This document shows positions 44,398 through 55,275 of a DNA stretch of 64,000 nt, piece after piece. The first letter of the stretch is position 1. Every line of letters starts with the position of its first letter. This DNA comes from an uncultured Blastocatellia bacterium (lineage in GTDB: Bacteria > Acidobacteriota > Blastocatellia > Pyrinomonadales > Pyrinomonadaceae): NCBI GenBank assembly GCA_946480785.1, contig CAMLLD010000031.1:1-64000 (forward strand), written 5' to 3'. Below the pieces are notes generated by a model. The model was given only the letters and a program-made list of their open reading frames with translations. It did no database searches and was not told the DNA's origin. Position numbers and translations under genes: made by a program.

Positions 44398-46686
44398 ATG
44401 GTTGATTTAGGTTCATATAAAGACAAGTTTGGCGACAGTGGGCAGCGCATTTTGGAACATGCGCTTAACGAGTCGCGCCGTCGCGACCAGAACTTCGTTT
44501 CGGTCGAACATATTCTTCAAGCTCTCACTATGGAAGAGCCCGATATGTTCAACTCGGCGATGCGCGAACTGTCGTTGGATCCGGTGGTCGTAAAAATGGC
44601 CATCGAAAAGAGACTCACTAACAGCCGGCAACAGCACGTTGGCAAAGGATTCCGCATCGGACCCGACACCACCGATCTGTTCAAGCGAGCGATGGAGCGC
44701 GCGAGGACTCAGGGCCGCAAAGTAATTGAGGCCACTGACATCTTCGAAGCGCTGAGCAGTCAGCAGGACGGACTGTTCGTTGATGTTTTGCGCACGATGG
44801 GTGCAAACCCCGAAGCAGTGCAGGAAAACGTACGCGCACAAGTGCAAAAACGCGAGCAGGAAGAAGAGCTCAACCGGAAGAAGTTTGAGCTGCCGCCGTA
44901 CCTGAAACACTTCGGTGTTTCGCTCAACCGGCTCGCGCGCGCCGACAAGATTCCACCAACAATCGGAAGAGAAAAAGAGATTCAGCAGATCATCGAGATC
45001 CTCTGCCATCGCGAGCGTGCGAACTCGCCGATGCTCGTGGGCGAGCCCGGCGTTGGCAAAACGGCAGTGATCGAAGGTCTTGCGCGTTTGATTGAGTTGG
45101 AGCCACACAAGGTTCCGGCGCGTTTGCGCAACTCTCACGTCGTGCAGTTGCAGATGGGCGGAATCGTTGCCGGCACCATGCTGCGTGGCATGTTTGAAGA
45201 GCGCATCAAGGGCATCATCGATGAAGTGAAGGAACGCGACAATCTCATTCTCTTCATCGACGAAGCACACACGATCATCGGCGCCGGCGCCGCGTTGGGC
45301 ACGTCTTCTGACGCGGCCAACATGTTCAAGTCGGCACTCGCGCGCGGCGAGATGCGCATCATCGGCGCGACTACGCTTTCCGAGTACAAAGAGTACATCG
45401 CCGAAGACGAAGCGCTGGCACGTCGCTTCCGGCTGGTGAAAGTCGTGGAGCCTTCGATTAACGAAACGCGAGAGATCCTGCTCGGTCTGCGTCCACGTTT
45501 GGAGAAGAACTACTCCGTCAAGATCTCGGACGCGGCGATCAACACAGCCCTGGAGATGGCGCCGAAGTACATCCGCAATCTCCATCTGCCTGACAAAGCA
45601 ATTGGCTGGCTCGACACGGCCGCGGTGAAAGTTGAAATCAACGAGCCGCAGAAGATGGTCGTGCAACCCGAACACATCATCGAAGTCATCTCGCAGGAGT
45701 CACGTATTCCGCGCGACATGATCTACCGCGACACCTCCGATCGATTCGCAATGACGGAGGCGATGCTGGGCCATCGTGTGATTGGTCAGAAGGAAGCGAT
45801 CAGGTCGGTCGCGCAGCGGTTGCGGTTGAATAAAGGTCCGCTGAAAGAGTCGCACTACAAACCGGACGGCGTGCTGCTGTTCCTTGGTCCAACCGGCGTC
45901 GGCAAGACGGAGTTGGCGAAGGCCGTGGCCGAGTTCATGTTCGGCGACGAAGAGAAGATGGTGCGCATCGACATGTCCGAGTACAGCGACGGCACGGTGA
46001 GTGTCGAGAAACTGATCGGCATGCCGCGAGGCATCGTTGGTTCGGAACGCGGCGGTATTCTTACAGAACAACTCCGCGAGAATCCGTACACGGTGTTGCT
46101 GCTCGACGAAGTCGAGAAAGCGTCGCCTTACTTGATGAACCTGTTCTTGCAGGCGTTCGATGAAGGCTGGCTGACCGATGGCCGCGGCAAGAAAGTTTAC
46201 TTGTCTGACGCGATCATCATCATGACTTCAAACCTGGGTTCCGAAAGCTTCAAGCGGTTTGAAAAGCCGCTCGGCTTCGGCACCAAGACGGCGTCCGATT
46301 TCCGCGCCGTGAAGAATGAAGTGATGAAGGCTGCCGAGCAACGATTCTCGCCGGAGTTTCGCAATCGTATCGATGAGATCGTGGTGTTCTCTCCACTTAC
46401 AATGGACGAAGTACGCCAGATCGCGAGGCTCTACCTCGATAAGGTGCGGCGGCAGATGGAGCGGCAAGGCAAAGCGGTTGAAATTACTGACGCCGCGGTC
46501 AATAAGTTGACGGAAGACGGTTACAACACCGCTTACGGTGCGCGCTTCCTGAAACGTCACATCGACGAGAAGGTGAAACTCCCGATCACCGGCATGTGGA
46601 AACTTTCGTCGCGCTTCACCGTCGACGTTGAAGACGGCGAAGTGGTAGTGAAGCCGGAAGCGGGCGGTAATCCGGGACTCAATTGA
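44398..46686 (+). CDS. ClpA/ClpC-like AAA+ unfoldase
   Basis: A 762-residue two-module AAA+ ATPase. The Clp-N domain covers about 1-145 (LEHALNESRRRDQNFVSVEH). The first module has Walker A GEPGVGKT near 220 and Walker B LILFIDEAHTIIGAG. There is no long ClpB-type M-domain. The second module has Walker A GPTGVGKT near 499 and Walker B VLLLDEVEKASP. An LGF tripeptide sits in PLGFGTKT near residue 627, where ClpA and ClpC carry their ClpP-docking loop, so partnership with ClpP is likely. It is sometimes annotated clpA or clpC; sequence alone does not decide. It overlaps the next gene by 4 bases (TTGA). Confidence 0.93.
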   Translation: MVDLGSYKDKFGDSGQRILEHALNESRRRDQNFVSVEHILQALTMEEPDMFNSAMRELSLDPVVVKMAIEKRLTNSRQQHVGKGFRIGPDTTDLFKRAMERARTQGRKVIEATDIFEALSSQQDGLFVDVLRTMGANPEAVQENVRAQVQKREQEEELNRKKFELPPYLKHFGVSLNRLARADKIPPTIGREKEIQQIIEILCHRERANSPMLVGEPGVGKTAVIEGLARLIELEPHKVPARLRNSHVVQLQMGGIVAGTMLRGMFEERIKGIIDEVKERDNLILFIDEAHTIIGAGAALGTSSDAANMFKSALARGEMRIIGATTLSEYKEYIAEDEALARRFRLVKVVEPSINETREILLGLRPRLEKNYSVKISDAAINTALEMAPKYIRNLHLPDKAIGWLDTAAVKVEINEPQKMVVQPEHIIEVISQESRIPRDMIYRDTSDRFAMTEAMLGHRVIGQKEAIRSVAQRLRLNKGPLKESHYKPDGVLLFLGPTGVGKTELAKAVAEFMFGDEEKMVRIDMSEYSDGTVSVEKLIGMPRGIVGSERGGILTEQLRENPYTVLLLDEVEKASPYLMNLFLQAFDEGWLTDGRGKKVYLSDAIIIMTSNLGSESFKRFEKPLGFGTKTASDFRAVKNEVMKAAEQRFSPEFRNRIDEIVVFSPLTMDEVRQIARLYLDKVRRQMERQGKAVEITDAAVNKLTEDGYNTAYGARFLKRHIDEKVKLPITGMWKLSSRFTVDVEDGEVVVKPEAGGNPGLN

Positions 46687-47507
46687 TTCAGTTGCTAAGC
46701 GTCAGGTTCCTCCTCTTAATTTGTTCGGTCATCGGGCTTGGTGTTTCGTGTTACGCGCAAACACCAAGCCCGAGTCCTTCCGCTCCTTCCATCGACCAAA
46801 AGTCACAGCAGATCATCGACCAGGCCGTTGCTGCTCTAGGCGGGCAGGCGTATCTGAACGTGCAGACTGTTCTCGGCCGCGGTTTTTATTCCGACTTCAA
46901 AGACGGCACGCCGCAAGTGCCGTCGAAGTTTGTTGACTATCTGGTCTATCCGAATCGCGAACGCACCGAGTTCACGCAGTCGGGGATCAAGACGATTCAA
47001 ACCAACGATCGTGATTCCGGCTGGACGTTTGACGGCGCGGTGAAGAAGATTTCCGATCAGGGTCCGACGCAGATCGCGGAGTTCAAACGCACGATGCGTG
47101 CGAGTGTCGAGAACATTTTGCGTGGCTGGTGGCGCAACGAAGGCGGCACAGTGAAGTATATCGGTCGCCGCGAAGCCGGCCTCGCGAAGCGCAACGAGAC
47201 GATCCGGCTCACGTATCCCGACGGTTTCTGGATCGAGTATGAATTTGGCGCGAAGGATGGCTTGCCGGCGAAGGTGATCTACAAACGGATGCGCAAAGAC
47301 ATGGATCTCGCGGAAATGGTGGAGACTACGGAAGAAGATTACCTGCGCAGTTACGTCAACATCGAAGGCGTGAACGTGCCTTGGGTGATCGATCACTTCG
47401 TCGCGGGCAAACAGACCTCACGGATCAACTACGACCAAGTCCAGTTCAACCAGAAATTCCCCGACGCGTTGTTCGCCAAACCCGACAACGTTAAAGCAAT
47501 CAAATAA
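46683..47507 (+). CDS. Secreted LolA-like protein coupled to the Clp unfoldase gene
   Basis: A 274-residue exported protein. Signal peptide about 1-24 (SVRFLLLICSVIGLGVSCYA), a short Ser/Pro linker, then a LolA-like beta-rich domain (VAALGGQAYLNVQTVLGRGF, FVDYLVYPNRERTEFTQSG, WTFDGAVKKI, YVNIEGVNVPWVIDHFVAGK). It is probably an outer-membrane-sorting or lipid-binding family member. It starts with TTG inside the unfoldase stop (TTGA overlap), so its translation depends on ribosomes finishing the unfoldase. A Cys near the signal end (VSCYA) could alternatively mark a lipoprotein, but the lipobox is poor. Confidence 0.75.
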   Translation: MIQLLSVRFLLLICSVIGLGVSCYAQTPSPSPSAPSIDQKSQQIIDQAVAALGGQAYLNVQTVLGRGFYSDFKDGTPQVPSKFVDYLVYPNRERTEFTQSGIKTIQTNDRDSGWTFDGAVKKISDQGPTQIAEFKRTMRASVENILRGWWRNEGGTVKYIGRREAGLAKRNETIRLTYPDGFWIEYEFGAKDGLPAKVIYKRMRKDMDLAEMVETTEEDYLRSYVNIEGVNVPWVIDHFVAGKQTSRINYDQVQFNQKFPDALFAKPDNVKAIK

Positions 47508-47509
47508 AA

Positions 47510-48286
47510 CTAAATCGCGAGGCCGCCGTCGACTTGAATCACCTGGCCCGTGATGTAACGCGCGTCGTCTGACAGCAGAAACGCCGCGATGCGCGCGACC
47601 TCGTCCGCTTCCGCAAACCTGCCCAACGGAATCTGCTCGATGATCTTCTGCTGATAACTCTCGTCGAGTTTGCCGGCCATATCGGTCGCGACCATGCCGA
47701 GCGCGAGCGCGTTCACCGTCACCTTTCGGCTCGCAACTTCTTTCGCGAGTGCTTTCGTTAACCCGACCATGCCAGCTTTCGACGCCGAGTAGTTTGACTG
47801 CCCCGGCATCCCGATTTCACCGCTGATCGACGAGATGTTGAGAACCGAGCCGCCGTTCTCCTGCCGCAGCATCACGCGCAGCGCTGCTTTCGCGAAATTC
47901 CACGCGCCTTTCAAGTTGGTGTCGATCACTTCGTCCCAGTCTTCTTCTTTCATGCGCAGAATGAGATTGTCGCGGGTGATGCCGGCGTTGTTGACGAGGA
48001 AGTCGATGCGGCCGAAGGCGTCTTTGACCTGTTTCACCATCTCGGCGGCGGCTTCGGTGTTGCCGACGTTGCATTGAAACGCGAGCGCGCGCACGCCCGC
48101 GGCTTCGAGCTCGGACTTCAGCGTTTCGGCTGACTCAACACTCTGGGCGTAATTGAAGGCGACGTCGGCGCCGCGGCGGGCGAGTTCGAGCGCGATGGCG
48201 CGGCCGATACCGCGCGTGCCGCCGGTAACAATCGCCGCCCGACCGGCGAACGGCTTTTCCCCGTCAGTTAACTTTTCCTCAACCAA
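47510..48286 (-). CDS. fabG: 3-oxoacyl-ACP reductase FabG
   Basis: A 258-residue short-chain dehydrogenase that reduces 3-oxoacyl-ACP with NADPH in fatty acid elongation. The cofactor loop is TGGTRGIG near residues 21-28, then NNAGITRDNLI, catalytic Ser in NISSISGEIG, and the YSASK catalytic pair. The C-terminal NALALGMVATDMAGKL and ITGQVIQVDGG segments also fit. It is very close to canonical FabG, though other SDR roles exist. It converges with the LolA-like gene and is divergent from the acyl-ligase fusion. Confidence 0.92.
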   Translation of the reverse strand: MVEEKLTDGEKPFAGRAAIVTGGTRGIGRAIALELARRGADVAFNYAQSVESAETLKSELEAAGVRALAFQCNVGNTEAAAEMVKQVKDAFGRIDFLVNNAGITRDNLILRMKEEDWDEVIDTNLKGAWNFAKAALRVMLRQENGGSVLNISSISGEIGMPGQSNYSASKAGMVGLTKALAKEVASRKVTVNALALGMVATDMAGKLDESYQQKIIEQIPLGRFAEADEVARIAAFLLSDDARYITGQVIQVDGGLAI

Positions 48287-48316
48287 GTTTCTCGACCTTT
48301 CTGGACACTGTTCACC

Positions 48317-50941
48317 GTGTCACATCGCTGCTTGTTTCTTCGTTCAGGGCGGTCTCTAATAACACATCTGATCGAGCGAGACCAAACGCACGGTGAGCGG
48401 GGACACGAACGTTTGATACTGGAGCGGCAAACACTTCTCAGCTATCTCGACGATTACGGGCGGCGCGGACGCGAAACCGTGTTCGTGGATCATCGCGGCT
48501 TGCGCACGGTGCGCTGGTCTTACAAACGATTGGTCCAGGAGGCGCACCAGTTTGCGAGCGGACTCGCGGCACGTGGGATTCGTCGCGGCGATCGCGTGCT
48601 GTTGTCTGGCGAGAACAGTCCCGAGTGGGCGGCAGCTTTTTGGGGTTGTTGCTTGCTCGGCGCAGTCGTCGTACCACTCGACAAACACAGCACGCCCGAG
48701 TTCATCAACTCAGTCACTCAACAGACCGCTGCGAAAACAGTGCTTACGGAAGCAGCGCTGTCCGAACTGTCGCGTACCGATCCTGTTCTTAATGACACCA
48801 CACGCTTGCGGGAGATCTCCCCTCCCAAAGACCTCACGCCAAACGCTATCGCGGAGATCATCTATACCTCCGGCACCACGTCCGATCCGAAAGGCGTCGT
48901 TCTCACCCATGGCAACATCCTCGCTAACCTCCACCCGCTCGAGAAAGAAATCAAAAAGCACCTGAAGTGGGAGCGCTTCTTTCACCCCATACGCTTCCTG
49001 AACCTCGTGCCGTTGAGCCACGTGTTCGGCCAGTTCATGGGCCTCTTCGTCCCGCAACTCACCGGCGGCGAAGTGCATTTTCACGAGTCACTCAACCCGG
49101 CAGAAATCGTCCGCACAGTACGCAGGAATCGCATCTCCGTGATCGTTGTCGTGCCGCGCGTCCTCGACGCGCTGCGCGAATGGCTCGAACGCGACTACGC
49201 CGCACGCGGCCGCACGCAGGAACTACACGACAAACTCGCGGCCGCCGAAAGCCAGAGCGTCCTGCATCGCTGGTGGTCATTTCGCGACGTACATCGCCGC
49301 TTCGGCTGGAAGTTCTGGGCGTTTGTTTGCGGCGGCGCAACCCTCAACCAACAAACAGAAGACTTCTGGCAACGACTCGGTTTCGCAGTGTTGCAAGGCT
49401 ACGGCATGACGGAAACCGCAGCCCTCGTGTCGGTCAGTCATCCTTTCAAACAGAGCCGCGGTTCGATCGGGCAGTTGTTGCCCGGTCACGAGATGAAGCT
49501 CGACGAGTCGGGCGAGATACTCGTGCGCGGCGCGAGCGTTTCACCTGGTTACTGGACCAGCAACGGCAGCAGCAGCGCCGTTATGAGCACCGCAGAAGAT
49601 GTCGTCAGCCGCGACACAGGCGAGTGGCTGCGCACAGGGGACATCGGCGAGCTCGACGCAAACGGAAACCTGTTCTTCAAAGGTCGACAGAAAGACGTGA
49701 TCGTCGGCGCGGCGGGACTCAACATCTATCCCGAAGATCTCGAAGCGGCCCTCGATCGCCAACCCGAGATCCGCGCGAGTTGTATTGTCGCGATTGACGG
49801 TCCACGCGGCGCTGAACCGTTCGCTGCCATCATTCCCTCCACTCTAAACTCCGACATCGACGCAGCCGTCAAACGCGCTAACGAACAGCTCGCCGAATAC
49901 CAACACATCCGTCGCTGGTCCATCTGGCCCGAACCCGACTTCCCCCGCACCGCAACACACAAGGTTCTCAAACGCGAGGTCGTCGATCAGCTAAAATCCG
50001 TGTCTTCAAATCCCCAAAATGTTTTATCCCTGATAACTCACATCACTGGCGCCGCACGAACTAAAGTAGATCCTGCAACCCGTCTCTCCGATCTCCAACT
50101 CGACTCCCTCGGCCGCGTCGAACTACTAAGCGCACTCGAAGATCGTTACCAAGTCTCACTCGACGAAGCCGCGTTCACCGCCGCCACCACTGTCGCCGAC
50201 GTACAAAACCTTCTCCGCGGTGAGCTAGAACAAGAAACAACAACGCCTTACCCATACCCAAACTGGCCGCGCCGCTGGCCCATAAAACTGATCCGCTTCG
50301 TACTCTTCTATACCATCATCCTCCCCATCACTCACCTCATGACGCGCATGTCCATCACCGGCCGCAAGCAGTTAAAAAACATCTCCGATCCTGTTCTTTT
50401 CGTGGCCAACCACGTCACACTCGGCGATCACGCCCTCGTCCTCGCCGCGCTCCCCTTTCACCAGCGTCACCGCCTCGCGATCGCGATGGAAGGCGAACTA
50501 CTGCGCAACTGGATTCACCCACCCGCCGACACCGCTGCGTTCACACGTCTGCGTTGGCTCGCACAATACTTCCTCGTCAACCTGTTCTTCCACGTCTTTC
50601 CACTCCCGAAACAAAGCGGCTTCCGCCGCAGCTTTGCTTACGCCGGCGAGTGCATCGATCGCGGCCAAAGCGTCCTCGTCTTTCCGGAAGGCACGCGCGC
50701 CCCACGCGGCCAGATGCACATGGGCCACTTCAAACCCGGCATCGGCGTGCTCGCCAAAGCCCTCAACATCCCCGTCGTTCCCGTCAAACTCGAAGGCCTC
50801 TACGAACTCAAACGCCGCCAACAATACTTCGCCGACCCCGGCATGGTCCGTGTGCGTATAGGCGCGCCCGTCACCTTCGCACCAGACACTGAGCCAACCA
50901 CAATCGCGCAAGAACTCGAACGTCGTTTTAACACGGATTAG
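48317..50941 (+). CDS. Acyl-CoA/ACP ligase - ACP - acyltransferase (PlsC) fusion
   Basis: An 874-residue three-domain protein. The AMP-binding ligase covers about 34-545, with P-loop [14 protein letters not shown] and motifs [11 protein letters not shown] and [14 protein letters not shown]. An acyl-carrier segment follows, with phosphopantetheine serine in [12 protein letters not shown] near residue 597. After a hydrophobic patch ([14 protein letters not shown]), a PlsC-type acyltransferase carries NHVTLGD (HX4D) near 700 and FPEGTR near 791. It should activate a fatty acid, load it on its own ACP and transfer it to a lysolipid. Domain order is the reverse of E. coli Aas. The frame opens with GTG at 48317. 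TTG at 48413 may be the true start, since the first 32 residues look non-conserved and fabG starts 30 bases away. Confidence 0.9.
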   Translation: MSHRCLFLRSGRSLITHLIERDQTHGERGHERLILERQTLLSYLDDYGRRGRETVFVDHRGLRTVRWSYKRLVQEAHQFASGLAARGIRRGDRVLLSGENSPEWAAAFWGCCLLGAVVVPLDKHSTPEFINSVTQQTAAKTVLTEAALSELSRTDPVLNDTTRLREISPPKDLTPNAIAEIIYTSGTTSDPKGVVLTHGNILANLHPLEKEIKKHLKWERFFHPIRFLNLVPLSHVFGQFMGLFVPQLTGGEVHFHESLNPAEIVRTVRRNRISVIVVVPRVLDALREWLERDYAARGRTQELHDKLAAAESQSVLHRWWSFRDVHRRFGWKFWAFVCGGATLNQQTEDFWQRLGFAVLQGYGMTETAALVSVSHPFKQSRGSIGQLLPGHEMKLDESGEILVRGASVSPGYWTSNGSSSAVMSTAEDVVSRDTGEWLRTGDIGELDANGNLFFKGRQKDVIVGAAGLNIYPEDLEAALDRQPEIRASCIVAIDGPRGAEPFAAIIPSTLNSDIDAAVKRANEQLAEYQHIRRWSIWPEPDFPRTATHKVLKREVVDQLKSVSSNPQNVLSLITHITGAARTKVDPATRLSDLQLDSLGRVELLSALEDRYQVSLDEAAFTAATTVADVQNLLRGELEQETTTPYPYPNWPRRWPIKLIRFVLFYTIILPITHLMTRMSITGRKQLKNISDPVLFVANHVTLGDHALVLAALPFHQRHRLAIAMEGELLRNWIHPPADTAAFTRLRWLAQYFLVNLFFHVFPLPKQSGFRRSFAYAGECIDRGQSVLVFPEGTRAPRGQMHMGHFKPGIGVLAKALNIPVVPVKLEGLYELKRRQQYFADPGMVRVRIGAPVTFAPDTEPTTIAQELERRFNTD

Positions 50942-50964
50942 ACGGATGCTACACTCACGCATCT

Positions 50965-52251
50965 ATGCTCGATCTGAACTACGTGCGTGAGAATCTTGAC
51001 AAGGTCCGTGAGGCGCTCCAAGCGCGCAACGCGGACACCACTCCACTCGACGACTTCGCTAAAGCCGACACTGAACGCCGCCGCGTCATCGCTGAATCCG
51101 ATCAGCTCAACGCGCAACGCAACACTGCGAGCCGCGAGATCGGTGGTTTGATGAAGGAAGGCAAGAAGGAAGAAGCCGAAGCGCGTCGCGCGGAGGTCGG
51201 TCAGCTAAAAGAACGTATCGCGGAGTTGGACCAGTTACGCGGGCAGACTGAGGCACGTATGAACGAGCTGCTTTCGTCACTGCCAAACGTCCCGCACGAA
51301 AGCGTCCCGCGCGGCGAGAGCGAAGCGGATAACGTCGAGGTGCGTCGCTGGGGCACGCCACCGGAGTTCAACTTCGCACCGAAAGATCACGTCGATCTCG
51401 GCACCGCGCTCGGCATACTTGATCTCGAACGCGCCACCAAGATCGCCGCCGCACGTTTCGCGATCCTGAACGGCGCGGGCGCGCGTCTCGAACGCGCTCT
51501 CAAAGATTTCATGCTCGACGTACACACGCGCGAGCACGGCTACACCGAAACACTGCCGCCGTTCATCGTGAATCGCAACGCGCTCTTCGGCACCGGTCAG
51601 TTGCCCAAGTTTGAAACCGATCTTTTCAAACTCGAAGATCCGCGCGAGCTTTATCTGATCCCGACGGCGGAAGTGCCGGTCACGAACTATCACCGCGAAG
51701 AAATCCTCGACGCCGCGCAACTACCGCTGCGCTGGGCCGCGTACACGCCGTGCTTTCGTTCCGAAGCCGGTAGCTACGGCCGCGACACACGCGGCGTCAT
51801 TCGCCAGCATCAGTTCGAGAAAGTCGAGCTCGTCAAGTATTCGCTGCCGGAAAACTCTTACGAAGAACTCGAATCACTCACGCGCAACGCCGAGACGATC
51901 CTGCAAAAACTCGGCCTGCACTATCGCGTTGTCACACTCTCAACTGCGGACCTCGGCTTCGGTTCGGCCAAGACTTACGACATCGAAGTGTGGCTGCCGT
52001 CGCAGAATGCTTTTCGCGAGATCTCTTCGTGCTCGAACTACGAGGCGTTTCAGGCGCGGCGCGCGCAGATTCGTTTTCGACGCGGAGGCGGAGCAAAGCC
52101 GGAGTTCGTTCATACACTGAACGGCTCCGGCCTCGCGATTGGACGTACGTGGATTGCTATCCTGGAAAACTACCAGCAGGCCGACGGCTCAGTGATCGTC
52201 CCCGAGGCTCTACAACCTTACATGGACCTCGACCGGATTACTCTCACTTAA
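50965..52251 (+). CDS. serS: Seryl-tRNA synthetase
   Basis: A 428-residue class II aminoacyl-tRNA synthetase. The N-terminal antiparallel coiled-coil arm that grips tRNA-Ser covers about 25-105. Class II motif 2 is [20 protein letters not shown], followed by FEKVELVKY. Motif 3 is [27 protein letters not shown] is the serine-recognition stretch. Length and order match canonical SerRS. It follows the ligase fusion by 23 bases. Its last 8 bases overlap the end of sppA on the other strand. Confidence 0.97.
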   Translation: MLDLNYVRENLDKVREALQARNADTTPLDDFAKADTERRRVIAESDQLNAQRNTASREIGGLMKEGKKEEAEARRAEVGQLKERIAELDQLRGQTEARMNELLSSLPNVPHESVPRGESEADNVEVRRWGTPPEFNFAPKDHVDLGTALGILDLERATKIAAARFAILNGAGARLERALKDFMLDVHTREHGYTETLPPFIVNRNALFGTGQLPKFETDLFKLEDPRELYLIPTAEVPVTNYHREEILDAAQLPLRWAAYTPCFRSEAGSYGRDTRGVIRQHQFEKVELVKYSLPENSYEELESLTRNAETILQKLGLHYRVVTLSTADLGFGSAKTYDIEVWLPSQNAFREISSCSNYEAFQARRAQIRFRRGGGAKPEFVHTLNGSGLAIGRTWIAILENYQQADGSVIVPEALQPYMDLDRITLT

Positions 52252-54037
52252 CGCGCACGTCGAACGGCATCAAAAACATCGACTCGCCGTTCTTCATTCG
52301 CTCCATCAACTGCATGTAACGCAACGCGCGGCGCGCGTCTTCCGGCAACGCCGCAAACACCATGCGCTGCTTCTCGACTTCCGTGTTCGCGTTCTCGTTT
52401 GAACCGCTCAGCAACTGCTGCAAGAACGTCTGCGGATAAGGCAGAATCACGCGTTCGACGCCCTTATTCGCGGGAATGTTCGCAAGCTGCTTCGCGACCT
52501 CAATCGCTTTGTCGAGCCCGCCAAACTCATCGACGAGGCCCTTGTCCTTCGCCTGCCCGCCGGTCCAAACGCGTCCCTGGCCCACCGAGTCGATGTACTG
52601 TGGATCTTTCTTGCGACCCTTCGCAACCTTCGGCACGAAGTCGTTGTAATAAGTGTCCTTGATCCACTGCTCAAACTTCGCCCGCTCGTCGTCGGAAAAC
52701 TTCTCCGTCTCGCGAAACATCCCCGCGTTCTTCCCGCGCAACACGTACTCGTTTGAAATGCCGAGCCAATCGTAAAAACCACGCACAACGGGTTTGCCTG
52801 CAAGGACGCCAATCGATCCCGTGATCGTCGACGGCTGCGCCACGATCTTCGCCGCGCTCGCCGAGATGTAATAGCCGCCCGACGCTGCTACATCGGCCAT
52901 CGAAACCACGACCGGCTTCTTTTGATTCGCTGCTTCCACCGCGTGCCAGATGATGTCCGACGCCAAACCCGAACCGCCCGGACTATCGACGCGCAACACG
53001 ATCGCTTTGATCGACCTGTCCGCTGCCGCATCGTTCAAAGCCTTCGCCAACGTGTCCGAACCGATCGACTGATCGCCCGACGGACTGTTCTGCGAACTGC
53101 CCGACCCGATGTCTCCCGTCGCATAAATGACCGCGACGCGTTCGCCTTTATTTAAGCCGAGTGACTCCGGCTCAACATCGCGATAATCAACGGCGCGCAC
53201 GGGAGTAAACGTGTCGGAGTCTTTGTAACCAAGCAGCTTCTTGAGCTGCTGCTCCACCGCGTCGTGATACATCGAGTCGTCGATCAGTCCCGCTTGCTTC
53301 GCCTGCGTCGCGCTGTAGGGCGCGTCGTCGATCAACTTGCGCACGTCGTCGGGTGATTTGTGACGCGCCTGCGCAATCGTATTCACATACCGATCGAAAA
53401 GATCCTGCAGCATCGAATTGATGTACTCGCGATGCGCTTCGGTCATTTGTTTCTGCGTGAACATGTCGCCCGCGCTCTTGTACTTTCCGATTTGATAAAT
53501 GTCGGGATAGATACCGAGCTTGTCGAGCGAGCCGCGGAAAAACATCACGTCGGCCGCGAGCCCGTTGATGAACAACTCGCCTGGCGGCGGCACGATGATC
53601 TTGTCGCACGCGGTCGCGATGTAATACTCCTTATTGAGCCCAAACTCGATGTAGGCGTAAACCGGTTTGCCCGACGAACGAAAATCTGTGATCGCGTCGC
53701 GAATCTCTTCGGCCTTGGCCCAACCCACGCCTGACGTGTCGATGTCGAGCAGGATCGCCTTGATGCGATTGTCGACTTTCGCTTTCTTGAACTGCATCAC
53801 GAGCCCGGTCAAAGACTGATCTGGACCACCGAAGAACCGCTTGAACGGATCGTCCGGCGAGTAGTCCGGCAGTGAACCGGCGACCCGCAACGCGAGCACG
53901 CTGTTGTCGCGAATGGTCGGCTCGCCCTTGCGCAAGGCGATCCAAAGTAAGGCAATGCCCAGGATCGCTACCAGGATCAGCGCCCCGAAAATTCCCAAGA
54001 TAATCCAAACTGTCTTTCGCGTTCCTGACGTTGCCAT
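52244..54037 (-). CDS. sppA: Signal peptide peptidase SppA, 67-kDa type
   Basis: A 597-residue membrane-anchored serine protease degrading cleaved signal peptides in the envelope. An N-terminal anchor ([20 protein letters not shown]) precedes two ClpP-like domains. The catalytic Lys is expected in [12 protein letters not shown] (N-domain) and the catalytic Ser in [14 protein letters not shown] (C-domain), as in E. coli SppA. The length matches the long duplicated form. It lies 57 bases downstream of mnmA on the same strand and probably shares its transcript. Confidence 0.94.
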   Translation of the reverse strand: MATSGTRKTVWIILGIFGALILVAILGIALLWIALRKGEPTIRDNSVLALRVAGSLPDYSPDDPFKRFFGGPDQSLTGLVMQFKKAKVDNRIKAILLDIDTSGVGWAKAEEIRDAITDFRSSGKPVYAYIEFGLNKEYYIATACDKIIVPPPGELFINGLAADVMFFRGSLDKLGIYPDIYQIGKYKSAGDMFTQKQMTEAHREYINSMLQDLFDRYVNTIAQARHKSPDDVRKLIDDAPYSATQAKQAGLIDDSMYHDAVEQQLKKLLGYKDSDTFTPVRAVDYRDVEPESLGLNKGERVAVIYATGDIGSGSSQNSPSGDQSIGSDTLAKALNDAAADRSIKAIVLRVDSPGGSGLASDIIWHAVEAANQKKPVVVSMADVAASGGYYISASAAKIVAQPSTITGSIGVLAGKPVVRGFYDWLGISNEYVLRGKNAGMFRETEKFSDDERAKFEQWIKDTYYNDFVPKVAKGRKKDPQYIDSVGQGRVWTGGQAKDKGLVDEFGGLDKAIEVAKQLANIPANKGVERVILPYPQTFLQQLLSGSNENANTEVEKQRMVFAALPEDARRALRYMQLMERMKNGESMFLMPFDVRVK

Positions 54038-54094
54038 AAGCTTTAATCCTCGAGTTTAGGTGTTGTGGTGTTACGCAAGCGAAGTCCAAAAAGT

Positions 54095-55207
54095 TTAGCG
54101 GCGAACGATCCAGCCACCACCGACGACTTCATCGCCGCGATAAAAAACGGTCGCTTGTCCGGGGGTGATGGCCCGTTGTGGTTCATCAAAGACGACGCGC
54201 GCGCGCGCGTCGGGCAAAGGTGTAATCGTCGCGGGCGCGGCTGTGTGACGATAGCGCACGCGCACCTCAGCGCGCACCGGATCTGACGGATTGTCCAACG
54301 CGATCCAGTTGACGCCGGCCGCGATGAACTCGTTACTCAACAACTCTTCATCAGACCCGACGACGACTCTGTTCGTATCCGCATTGATCGAAATCACGTA
54401 GAGCGGTCGTGGCTGCGCAATGCCGATCCCGCGTCGCTGCCCAATCGTGTAACGGTGAATGCCCTCGTGTTGTCCCACGACTTTTCCCTCGGTATCAACA
54501 ATCTCGCCCGCGCCAGGCAAACGATCGAGTTCATCTTCCGCTGCGAGATAACGATCGATGAAGCCGGCGTAGTTGCCGTCCGGCACGAAGCAGATCTCCT
54601 GCGACTCTTTCTTCTCCGCGACGCCTTTCAAATTGTGTTGCCGCGCAGCCTCGCGCGCTTCAGGCTTCGACATCTCGCCGAGCGGGAAGAGGGCGCGCGA
54701 GAGTTGCGGCTGGGTCAGCTCCCAAAGAAAGTAAGACTGATCTTTTTGTTCGTTCAATCCGCGCAACAAGCGATGACGGTTGGCCGCGGCGTCGAATTGA
54801 ACGCGCGCGTAGTGTCCGGTTGCAACCTTCTCGCAACCGAGACTCAGCGCCAGTCGATCCAGCGACGCAAACTTCAACCGGCTGTTGCACGCGACGCACG
54901 GAATCGGCGTCTCGCCGTTGAGATAACTCGTGACGAACGGCTGCACGACGTCGCGTTCGAAGTCGCGTTCAAGATTCAGCACGTAAAACGGGAAGTCGAG
55001 TTCTTCGGCGACGCGGCGCGCGTCGTAAACGTCGTCGAGGGAACAGCAACGGGACGGCAGCGGATCGCCGTTTTCGTCGACGTTGATGCCGCGCCGTTGA
55101 TCCCAGAGCTGCATCGTAAAACCGACGAGTTCGTGGCCTTGTTCTTTGAGGATTGCCGCGGCTGCGGATGAATCGACGCCGCCGCTCATTGCTACTGCTA
55201 CTTTCAC
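54095..55207 (-). CDS. mnmA: tRNA-specific 2-thiouridylase MnmA
   Basis: A 370-residue enzyme that thiolates U34 of Lys, Glu and Gln tRNAs using ATP and a sulfur relay. The PP-loop is [13 protein letters not shown] near residues 7-15. The first catalytic Cys lies in [12 protein letters not shown] near 102, and the second in [12 protein letters not shown] near 203. A C-terminal beta-barrel follows ([12 protein letters not shown]). It starts with GTG at 55207 and leads the mnmA-sppA pair. It is divergent from the MoxR-ATPase gene across a short gap. Confidence 0.96.
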   Translation of the reverse strand: MKVAVAMSGGVDSSAAAAILKEQGHELVGFTMQLWDQRRGINVDENGDPLPSRCCSLDDVYDARRVAEELDFPFYVLNLERDFERDVVQPFVTSYLNGETPIPCVACNSRLKFASLDRLALSLGCEKVATGHYARVQFDAAANRHRLLRGLNEQKDQSYFLWELTQPQLSRALFPLGEMSKPEAREAARQHNLKGVAEKKESQEICFVPDGNYAGFIDRYLAAEDELDRLPGAGEIVDTEGKVVGQHEGIHRYTIGQRRGIGIAQPRPLYVISINADTNRVVVGSDEELLSNEFIAAGVNWIALDNPSDPVRAEVRVRYRHTAAPATITPLPDARARVVFDEPQRAITPGQATVFYRGDEVVGGGWIVRR

Positions 55208-55275
55208 TTAAATCACCAGTTTGGCCGCTCTACGACCGAATGCTAAGATACCTGAAACGACCTACTTCAACCAAA

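Noticed and set aside
44413..45675. A 420-codon open frame on the minus strand opposite the ClpA/C-like gene
   Set aside because: It lies wholly antisense to a strongly conserved AAA+ gene and reads as a low-quality His/Arg/Leu-rich product with no known motif. High GC and codon bias create such shadows.
55153..55275. N-terminal extension of the CbbQ-type ATPase
   Set aside because: It overlaps the mnmA start on the other strand, is Arg/Leu-rich and unlike the family, and a better ATG lies at 55276.
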